Shown one piece after another: positions 54,516 to 61,159 of a stretch of DNA of 61,159 nt. Source of the DNA: an uncultured Clostridia bacterium. Its GTDB lineage: Bacteria; Bacillota; Clostridia; Oscillospirales; Ruminococcaceae. A program made the translations under genes and the position numbers. The notes below the pieces were generated by a model that was not told the DNA's origin, made no database searches, and worked only from the letters and a program-made list of their open reading frames with translations. The stretch lies in the NCBI GenBank assembly GCA_947625735.1, contig CANQPL010000014.1, forward strand, positions 1-61,159, in the 5' to 3' direction. The first letter of the stretch is position 1, and each line of letters opens with the position of its first letter.

Positions 54516-55847
54516 ATGAAGAAAAAAAATATATCCACCCTCATTGCGGCAGTGCTTGCCGCAATGCTGACGGGGTGCGGATTCGGAACGTCAGCGGAAA
54601 ATCTGCTGACACCGCCCATGATGTCCGAGCGGCAGGGGGAAATATATAACGCTCTGACCGAAGCCGCAGGAGAGAACATAACCCTCGTTTATCCCCGCAG
54701 CGGCGCCTACCGTTCAGCCTTTGTATTCGCAGATCTGGACGGGGACGGCACCGATGAGGCTGTCGCCTTTTATGACGATGCGGGAGATACCGAAACAGGC
54801 GTCAGAGTTAATATAATAGATATAGGCGAGGACGGCATTACCCGCTCCGTTTATGACCATGCAGGCGCAGGCGTCACTGTGGAGGAGGTTTTCTTTACCG
54901 ATCTCGGAGGGCGTGGGAAAACCCGTATGGCTATAGGCTACGGTTATATGACCCCCGCAGAAAAAACTCTGCGTGTCTACAGCTTTGAAAACGGAGTCCT
55001 CAATACCGAGTATTCGGGCAGCTACTATAAAACCCTCACTATGGATCTGGACAGGGACGGCGGAGAGGATATCATCATGATAGGCTCAAAAACCGAAAAT
55101 CAGGCTGCAAGTGTTTCCCTTGTCACCGATAAGGGAAACGGCGTTATCTGTGAGGGAACAGTCTCCATGAGCGAAAATGCGGCGGATATCCCATCGGTAA
55201 CAGGCGGCAGCATAGGAGAGGGAACTCCCGCCCTGTTTGCTGATGTGCTTATGGGCAGCGGCGATATATCCACCGAAATAATATATTGCGTAAACGGTCA
55301 GCTCCGCAATCCCGCCAATGTCTCAGGCTCAGAGATCAGAAGCCTGACTACAAGATCGGCAGGGCTTTATTCAAGAGATGTGGACGGGGACGGTATCGTG
55401 GAAATACCGTCAAGAGAACCTTTCCCCGGCTATCGTGAAAATTATGATATGCAGTATATCACCAATTGGAACGTGTTTGAGAATTATACTATTATAAAGA
55501 AGTATTCTTCCCTTACAAGAGCATCACAGGGCTATTGCTTTATGCTTCCCGTAAGGTGGGAGGGGCTTGTTACGGTGAAAACCGATCCCGTCACGGGCGA
55601 AAAGGTGTTCTATAAATTCAATAACAGCCTTGCCGAAAGCCGTCTGGAGCTTATGCGGATACTTGTTTGCAGTCCGCAGGAGGCAAGGGAAAAGCTCAGA
55701 GAGGGCTATATCATCATTTTAGGAGAGGAAAATCTTTCCGATGAGGAGAATACGGCAAGCAATATCCATATGGTAAAATTTTCCGATACAGAGGATAATC
55801 TCCTGCTTACCGAAGCAGAGGTAAGAAATAATTATTACAGATATTGA
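54516..55847 (+). CDS. Putative lipoprotein with FG-GAP/VCBS-like calcium-binding repeats
   Basis: The 443-residue protein has a lipoprotein signal with the lipobox LTGC (Cys21). It has at least three D-x-D-x-D-G type loops: FADLDGDGTDEAVAFY, DLDRDGGEDIIMIG and RDVDGDGIVEIPS, as in beta-propeller FG-GAP or VCBS repeats that bind calcium. It is exported and membrane-anchored. yqhQ follows 10 bases downstream. The SD is weak (AGAGGAAC), and the family B hairpin overlaps the leader. Confidence 0.78.
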   Translation: MKKKNISTLIAAVLAAMLTGCGFGTSAENLLTPPMMSERQGEIYNALTEAAGENITLVYPRSGAYRSAFVFADLDGDGTDEAVAFYDDAGDTETGVRVNIIDIGEDGITRSVYDHAGAGVTVEEVFFTDLGGRGKTRMAIGYGYMTPAEKTLRVYSFENGVLNTEYSGSYYKTLTMDLDRDGGEDIIMIGSKTENQAASVSLVTDKGNGVICEGTVSMSENAADIPSVTGGSIGEGTPALFADVLMGSGDISTEIIYCVNGQLRNPANVSGSEIRSLTTRSAGLYSRDVDGDGIVEIPSREPFPGYRENYDMQYITNWNVFENYTIIKKYSSLTRASQGYCFMLPVRWEGLVTVKTDPVTGEKVFYKFNNSLAESRLELMRILVCSPQEAREKLREGYIIILGEENLSDEENTASNIHMVKFSDTEDNLLLTEAEVRNNYYRY

Positions 55848-55857
55848 GGTAAATTTT

Positions 55858-56847
55858 ATGGCTGATAATGAAAATAAATGCAAATTCAAATCGAAAATAG
55901 GCGGACAAGCTCTTATTGAGGGCATAATGATGAGAGGGATAGGCGTTTCCGCTATGGCGTGCCGTCTCCCGAACGGTACAATAGATGTGGAAACATGGCA
56001 GATAAAAAACGGCAAGGACGCTCCGTGGTACCTGAAAACTCCCTTTATAAGAGGGTGCTTCAATTTCTGTATTACCCTGAGAGACGGAATTGTCTGCACA
56101 ATGAAATCCGCCGATAAGCAGATGACCGATGACGACAGCGAGGAGGAGGAAGAACCGACAAAATTTGAAAAATGGCTCTCCCAACAGAAATTCCGGCAGA
56201 ATTTCGAGGCAAAGCTGGAGGGCGAAAAGGGCAAAGAACTGATAGACACTATTATGATAATAATAAGCGTTATCACAATGATAATAAGCATATGTGCGCT
56301 GAAATTCATTCCCGCCTTTCTGTCGGGACTTCTGGGAAAGGTTGGTGCGCCCGATGCGGTGAAAACCATAGCAGAGGGAGTAGTGAAAATAACCCTTGTT
56401 GTGGGCTATATGTGGGCTGTTTCCCATATGAAAGAGATGCACAAAATATTCATGTACCACGGCGCGGAGCATAAGACTATTGCCTGCTATGAGGCGGGGC
56501 TTCCGCTGACGGTGGAAAATGTGCGGGTGCAGACCAGATTTCATCCCCGCTGCGGGACGAGTTTTATATTTTTAGTGGTGATACTGAGTATAATAATCGG
56601 AATGATGCTGCCGTGGAGCAATATACTTCTGCGGTTCGGGTTACAGCTGCTTATGCTGCCGGTGGAGGCGTCCGTGGGGTATGAGCTTATAAAACTTGCG
56701 GGGCGGTGCGACAATGCATTTACACGGATAATATCCGCACCGGGGTTATGGCTTCAGAGGATAACAACAGCAGAGCCGGAGGATCCGCAGATAGAGGTTG
56801 CAATAGCAGCACTCACACCGTGTATACCGGAGGGCGGGGAGGAGTAA
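55858..56847 (+). CDS. yqhQ: DUF1385 family membrane protein YqhQ
   Basis: The 329-residue protein contains KIGGQALIEGIMMRG, MACRLPNGTIDVET, the conserved MYHGAEHKTIACYE (about residue 200) and FHPRCGTSFIFLVV. Hydrophobic helices lie at about residues 128-150, 160-180, 235-255 and 257-280. These are the standard marks of DUF1385/YqhQ, whose function is not established. It follows the lipoprotein gene by 10 bases. In many Firmicutes yqhQ stands next to prmC, as here. Confidence 0.92.
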   Translation: MADNENKCKFKSKIGGQALIEGIMMRGIGVSAMACRLPNGTIDVETWQIKNGKDAPWYLKTPFIRGCFNFCITLRDGIVCTMKSADKQMTDDDSEEEEEPTKFEKWLSQQKFRQNFEAKLEGEKGKELIDTIMIIISVITMIISICALKFIPAFLSGLLGKVGAPDAVKTIAEGVVKITLVVGYMWAVSHMKEMHKIFMYHGAEHKTIACYEAGLPLTVENVRVQTRFHPRCGTSFIFLVVILSIIIGMMLPWSNILLRFGLQLLMLPVEASVGYELIKLAGRCDNAFTRIISAPGLWLQRITTAEPEDPQIEVAIAALTPCIPEGGEE

Positions 56848-56896
56848 GCTCAAGCAAAATAAGACAAGGCAGTCAAAACAGCAAAAAAAAGAGGAA

Positions 56897-57255
56897 GAGG
56901 CACAAAAAAGAAAATCCAAGCAAAACAAACACAAGGTAAAGTTTTCGCCAGCCTTTTTTCAAAAGGCTGCGGGGTCGAGGGGCGGAGCCCTCGCGGGGTC
57001 TGGGGTGGAACCCCAGCAGTGGAGCGACTGAACTTACAAATCTCAATAATCAAGTATGGGAGCAGATAAACGTGGGAGGGATAACCGCCGCACGTGAAAA
57101 CGCGGGGAGCGTTGACCTACAAATTTACAATGAATAATCGGTGGAGTTAAAAAATGCGGCGGTTATCTGCTGACGTAAAGAAGTCTGCACGGCACATTAG
57201 TGCCATAAAAAGCGGGGGAAAGCAGAATCAACTATCCCGATAAACGAATCTGCAC
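56897..57255 (+). repeat. Family C repeat, copy C4
   Basis: It follows the yqhQ stop by about 50 bases. It has the AGCCTTTT/AAAAGGCT hairpin and cassettes with stems GAGGGGC/GCCCTC and TGGGGT/ACCCCA, then the usual GCGGCGGTTATCTGCTG and GTCTGCACGGCACATTAGT end. Stem variant TGGGGT/ACCCCA differs from C1 on both arms. Confidence 0.87.
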
Positions 57256-57394
57256 AGTTTAAACCAATTAAAAAGCATTTGAAAATTTCACGGTTCGGGC
57301 AACTCTTCTCCCCATGTCAATTGATGTTCATACACCGAACCACAGAAAAAACAAGAAATTTTTCTGATATAAGATTTAATCATCAGAGCATAAA

Positions 57395-57500
57395 ATGCGG
57401 CGGTTATCAGAGGATAAAGAAGCCGCACGGCGCATCAGCACTATAAAAACGGGGGAAAGCAAAATAAAAAATCCCGACAAACAAATCTGCATAATAACAA
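57395..57500 (+). repeat. Partial family C copy, right end only
   Basis: AATGCGGCGGTTATCAGAGG..., CCGCACGGCGCATCAGCAC and CGGGGGAAAGCAAAAT match the family C right end with many differences. The rest of 57256-57618 shows nothing recognisable beyond the start of prmC. Confidence 0.75.
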
Positions 57501-57618
57501 AAAATTATTATGCATATAATCGCAACACTGACCCCGATCATCATGATCAGTCAAAAAATCCGAAGCGAAAACCCCCTCAGCATATTATCGTCCGAAAAAT
57601 AAATAAAAAGGTGAACAA

Positions 57619-58500
57619 ATGACTATACAAGAATTATGTAAAAAAACAGATGAACTGCTTGAAAATATTCCCGACAGAAAATTTGACAGAATGTGTATTT
57701 TGGAGGATATAGGCAGAATATCTCCCGAAAAAGCCGCCGTACACTCCGATGAGGAGGTCAGCGGAATTACCGCCGAAAGAGTGCTTGCGGCGGCAAGACG
57801 GCGTTCGGTGGGGTATCCTTTGCAGTATATTCTCGGGGAATGGGAATTTTACGGGCTGAAATTTAAGGTGGGAGAGGGCGTGCTTATCCCCCGTGCGGAT
57901 ACAGAAGCCCTTGTTGATGAAACACTCAGAAGATTAAAGGAGGACGGTTGCAAAAAGCCTGCCGTTATAGACCTTTGCAGCGGGAGCGGCTGTATTGCCG
58001 CTGCGCTTGCCCGTATGCTGGGCAGCGATGCATCAGTGTATGCGCTGGAGCTTTCGGGAGAGGCTTTTCCCTACCTTTCCGAAAATGTCCGCAGAAACGG
58101 CGTGCAGAATGTCCGCCTGCTCAGAGGTGACGTTATGGACGGAAAAATGACCGACAATTTCAGATCCCCCTCAGATAATGACAGATTTATCCCCGTTGAC
58201 TGCATTGTGTCAAATCCCCCCTACCTTACCGACAGCGAAATGGAAGAACTGCCAAAAGAGGTGACATATGAGCCGCAGACTGCCCTTTATGGGGGAAATG
58301 ACGGTCTTAAATTCTATCGGGTAATTATCTGCCTATGGAAAGAGGTGCTTAAAACGGGCGGTCTTATGATCTTTGAAATAGGCGACGGTCAGGAGATCAG
58401 CGTTAAAAGGCTCTTTGAGGAAAACGGATTTGAAAGGATATTTACGGCTATGGACGGGGCGGGGAATGTGCGTGTGGTCGGAGGGTATAAGGGCGAATGA
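57619..58500 (+). CDS. prmC: Peptide chain release factor N(5)-glutamine methyltransferase
   Basis: The 293-residue protein has GYPLQYILGEWEFYGLKFKV, LIPRADTEALVDE, the SAM motif VIDLCSGSGCIAAALAR and the catalytic VSNPPYLTDSEMEELP. PrmC methylates the Gln of the GGQ motif in release factors RF1 and RF2. The start is an ATG preceded by AAAAGGTGAACAA. A promoter for recA follows downstream. Confidence 0.95.
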   Translation: MTIQELCKKTDELLENIPDRKFDRMCILEDIGRISPEKAAVHSDEEVSGITAERVLAAARRRSVGYPLQYILGEWEFYGLKFKVGEGVLIPRADTEALVDETLRRLKEDGCKKPAVIDLCSGSGCIAAALARMLGSDASVYALELSGEAFPYLSENVRRNGVQNVRLLRGDVMDGKMTDNFRSPSDNDRFIPVDCIVSNPPYLTDSEMEELPKEVTYEPQTALYGGNDGLKFYRVIICLWKEVLKTGGLMIFEIGDGQEISVKRLFEENGFERIFTAMDGAGNVRVVGGYKGE

Positions 58501-58552
58501 GAACAGACTCTGAATTAAAATTAAAAATCCGTCATTATCATAAATATCACCC

Positions 58553-58581
58553 TTGACAACAGGTCAATAATATGGTATAAT
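58553..58581 (+). promoter_or_regulatory. Promoter for recA-recX
   Basis: TTGACA (58553-58558), a 17-base spacer and TATAAT (58576-58581). No obvious LexA palindrome was seen between -35 and the start codon. Confidence 0.85.
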
Positions 58582-58683
58582 TTTCAGTATCAAAAAATGA
58601 ATGAAAACTCAGTGCCTGTCCGGAGAGTTCTGCCGCAGATGAACAGCTCCCGGACAGAGCTTTACAAGGAGGTTTTTTTTATC

Positions 58684-59898
58684 ATGGCAGAAAAGAAAAA
58701 AGAAGCCAAACATATGCCCGTGCGGGTCGCTACCGCCGAGGAAAAGAAAAAAGCGCTGGAGGCTGCCCTTGCTCATATCGAAAAGCAGTACGGAAAGGGT
58801 GCGGTCATGAAGCTGGGCAAAGCTCCCGATTATAATGTGGATTTTATCCCCACAGGCTCTATGACTCTCGACCTTGCACTCGGTATAGGCGGCGTCCCCA
58901 GAGGAAGAATTGTTGAGATTTTCGGTCCGGAAAGCTCCGGTAAAACTACTGTTGCACTGCATATTGCCGCACAGGCGCAGAAGCTGGGCGGAGAAGTGGC
59001 ATTTATAGATGTGGAACACGCTCTCGATCCCGTTTATGCAAAGGCTCTCGGCGTGAATATTGATGAGCTTCTCGTAAGCCAGCCCGACAGCGGCGAACAG
59101 GCTCTCGAAATAGCCGAAGCACTTGTAAGATCGGGCGCTATTGACTGTCTTATCATCGACTCGGTAGCCGCAATGGTCACAAAGGCTGAGATAGAAGGAG
59201 ATATGGGCGATAACCATGTGGGTCTGCTTGCAAGACTTATGTCACAGGCAATGAGAAAGCTCACGGCGGTTATCTCAAAATCAAACTGCGTGGCTATTTT
59301 CATAAATCAGGTAAGAGAAAAGATAGGCGTTATGTACGGCAGCCCCGAAACTACCCCGGGCGGCAGAGCGCTTAAATTCTACAGCTCAGTGAGAATTGAC
59401 GTAAGACGTACAGAAACCATTAAATCGGGCGGCGAGCCTATCGGCGCAAGAACAAAATGTAAGATCGTCAAGAATAAGGTTTCCCCTCCATTTAAGGAGT
59501 GTGAATTCGATATGCTTTTCGGAAAAGGTATCGACAGGATAGGCGAAGTCTGCGATATCGCTACCGATCTGGGGATAATTAAAAAAAGCGGCGCATGGTT
59601 CTCCTATAACGATCAGAAGATCGGTCAGGGACGTGAAAATGCAAAGGAATTTCTGCGTACAAATGAAGATGTCTGCAAGGAAATTGAGGAGAAGATCAAG
59701 GAAAATAAGGATAACATTATTATGGTATCCAAAAAAAGCAAAAAGCCCTCTGCAAAGGGAGGGGCTGCTTCTAAATCGGACGATGCCGAAGAGCCGCAGG
59801 AGGAGTATGTACCCGCAGAGAACGATCCTATCGCTTCAATTGATGTGGATATAGATGCAGACGACGATTATGAGGAATTTACTCCCGTAGACACATGA
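58684..59898 (+). CDS. recA: Recombinase RecA
   Basis: The 404-residue protein has Walker [30 protein letters not shown] (Walker B), [20 protein letters not shown] (loop L2) and a long acidic C-terminal tail (about the last 50 residues, with [13 protein letters not shown]) longer than in most Firmicutes. It drives homologous recombination and SOS induction. The start at 58684 follows AAGGAGG; an in-frame extension to 58597 is rejected as leader. The stop overlaps recX by four bases. Confidence 0.98.
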   Translation: MAEKKKEAKHMPVRVATAEEKKKALEAALAHIEKQYGKGAVMKLGKAPDYNVDFIPTGSMTLDLALGIGGVPRGRIVEIFGPESSGKTTVALHIAAQAQKLGGEVAFIDVEHALDPVYAKALGVNIDELLVSQPDSGEQALEIAEALVRSGAIDCLIIDSVAAMVTKAEIEGDMGDNHVGLLARLMSQAMRKLTAVISKSNCVAIFINQVREKIGVMYGSPETTPGGRALKFYSSVRIDVRRTETIKSGGEPIGARTKCKIVKNKVSPPFKECEFDMLFGKGIDRIGEVCDIATDLGIIKKSGAWFSYNDQKIGQGRENAKEFLRTNEDVCKEIEEKIKENKDNIIMVSKKSKKPSAKGGAASKSDDAEEPQEEYVPAENDPIASIDVDIDADDDYEEFTPVDT

Positions 59899-60524
59899 TA
59901 ATTAATGATATTTGTCCCTTTAAGGGCGAGACAATGTGCGTGGAGCTTGTGGGGGGAGAACTCCCGCAGCCTATGAAAATTTACATAAACAGCAGCGTGG
60001 TGAGCGGGTGCGGTCTTAAAAAGGGCATGGAGATAAGCACGGAGCAGGCAGATGAGATCATCTATAAAAATGACCTGCGCCGTGCCCGTGAACGAGCCCT
60101 GTATCTGGCGGGGAGCCGTGAACATTCCTACAGCGAAATGTATGACAAGCTGATGAAAAATTATCCCGAGGAAATCTGCTGTGAAGTCTGCGATATGCTT
60201 TCGGAAAAGGGGATAATTGACGACAGACGCTATGCGGAGAAGCTGTGCAGACAGCTTTTTGAAGTGAAAAAGCTGGGCGAGTACCGTGTAAAGCAGGAAA
60301 TGCGGCGCAGAGGGATACCGAGGGAAATAATTGATGAGGTGACGGAGAAATTTTCGGAGGAGGACGACCCGTACACACGGCTCATGGAATTGGTGGAAAG
60401 GAAATATGCACGGTATCTTGACGATGAAAATGGGGTCCGCAAGGTAACGGGCGCACTTGTGCGGAAGGGCTATTCCTACAGCGAGGTGCGGGAAGTGCTT
60501 CGAGACTTTATGGAAGAGGACTGA
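59895..60524 (+). CDS. recX: RecA regulator RecX
   Basis: The 209-residue protein has the RecX helical repeats: [58 protein letters not shown] and [17 protein letters not shown]. RecX inhibits RecA filament growth. It overlaps recA by four bases (ATGA), so the two are translationally coupled, a common arrangement. Confidence 0.93.
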   Translation: MIINDICPFKGETMCVELVGGELPQPMKIYINSSVVSGCGLKKGMEISTEQADEIIYKNDLRRARERALYLAGSREHSYSEMYDKLMKNYPEEICCEVCDMLSEKGIIDDRRYAEKLCRQLFEVKKLGEYRVKQEMRRRGIPREIIDEVTEKFSEEDDPYTRLMELVERKYARYLDDENGVRKVTGALVRKGYSYSEVREVLRDFMEED

Positions 60525-60530
60525 GCCGTA

Positions 60531-61025
60531 ATGAATAATAAGGACAGGATCACAGCGGCGATACTTTTGTTTGTTCTGAGCTATTCTGTTGTGATAACAG
60601 CGGGCTATATAAGGGAAAAAGGCACAGCCCCCGGGGAGCAGGAGCAGGAAGTCATTGCAGTGATAAGCGAAACAGTGCGCTCCCCTCTTTGGGAGGAGGA
60701 AATAACCGCTGACACCTCTGCTCCTTTGACGAAAACCGACACAGAACCCGCCTCCGCACCGAGCGAAACGGTTACAGAAAATCCCTCCATACTCCCTGAG
60801 GAGGTTACGGAAACGTCCGCAGACACCTCTGTCCCTTTGATAATCAACATAAATACCGCCACCGAAGAGGAGCTGGAAACGCTGCCGGGAGTGGGAGAAA
60901 AGACCGCCCGTGCAATAATCGAGTACCGCAGCCGCACACCATTTACGGCTGTAGAGGACATTATGAATGTAGACGGTATCGGCGAAAAGAAGTTTGAAAA
61001 TATGAAGAGCATGATCTGTGTTTGA
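60531..61025 (+). CDS. ComEA-like helix-hairpin-helix DNA-binding membrane protein
   Basis: The 164-residue protein has one N-terminal transmembrane helix (about residues 8-25), a Thr/Glu/Pro-rich linker (about residues 45-100) and a C-terminal helix-hairpin-helix pair, ININTATEEELETLPGVGEK and FTAVEDIMNVDGIGEKKFE. ComEA binds incoming DNA in natural transformation. The start is six bases after recX. No other competence gene is in the window, so transformability is not shown. Confidence 0.88.
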   Translation: MNNKDRITAAILLFVLSYSVVITAGYIREKGTAPGEQEQEVIAVISETVRSPLWEEEITADTSAPLTKTDTEPASAPSETVTENPSILPEEVTETSADTSVPLIININTATEEELETLPGVGEKTARAIIEYRSRTPFTAVEDIMNVDGIGEKKFENMKSMICV

Positions 61026-61105
61026 AAAAATAATCATTACATACATGGGAATTGCTACGAAAATTGTGCATTTTCAATAAATCTAAAAAACTTTAAAAAA
61101 ACCCC

Positions 61106-61134
61106 TTGACAAACGCTCGAAAGTATGATAAAAT
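61106..61134 (+). promoter_or_regulatory. Promoter for a gene beyond the right edge
   Basis: TTGACA (61106-61111), a 17-base spacer and TAAAAT (61129-61134). The transcribed gene is not in the window. Confidence 0.7.
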
Positions 61135-61159
61135 AAAAAAGCTGTCGGACGAGAAAGAC

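Overview
The window looks like the replication-origin region of a low-to-moderate GC, spore-forming Clostridia chromosome, most likely Ruminococcus-like (Oscillospiraceae). The evidence is gene order and protein character, not a database search. The core order gyrA-gyrB-remB-recF-S4 protein-dnaN-[oriC]-dnaA | rpmH-rnpA-yidD-yidC-jag-mnmE-mnmG-rsmG-noc-parA-parB is the classic Firmicutes arrangement. Endospore capacity is suggested by the Gpr protease and a SpoIID-type protein.

Layout. 1-3.6 kb: an Rpn/PD-(D/E)XK nuclease gene with a partial duplicate of its 3' end, small hypothetical genes and a Nudix hydrolase. 3.6-12 kb: addB-addA (double-strand break repair), rsmE, and a stand-alone FeoA. 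12-22.3 kb: the gyrase/dnaN/dnaA block, transcribed leftwards. The candidate oriC lies between dnaN and dnaA. 22.8-33.2 kb: the rightward block from rpmH to parB. 33.2-61 kb: an accessory-rich stretch holding an IS5-family element, gpr, rpsT, an mcrBC pair, a nicotinamidase-like gene plus nicotinate phosphoribosyltransferase, two secreted cell-wall-binding-repeat proteins, a flavoprotein, glyS, D-lactate dehydrogenase, a SpoIID protein, a membrane protein, a lipoprotein, yqhQ, prmC, recA-recX and comEA.

Two non-coding layers stand out. First, 13 copies of one 16-bp parS-like site (TGTTCCATGTGGAACA or its reverse complement) lie only in intergenic gaps between 1977 and 31455, around oriC, next to genes for ParA, ParB and Noc. 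Three of them sit in a tandem array built from decayed copies of yidD. Second, the intergenic gaps from 33 kb rightwards, plus one at 1.7 kb, are filled with several dispersed repeat families (called A, B, C and D here). These are modular GC-rich hairpins whose stems change on both arms between copies. One family A copy is interrupted by the IS, and another copy shows the empty site.

A candidate small RNA was also found upstream of mcrB (38786-38908, minus strand). It has a consensus promoter, a 5' hairpin, a C/U-rich stretch complementary to a Shine-Dalgarno sequence and a UUCG-loop terminator. No rRNA, tRNA or CRISPR array was seen.
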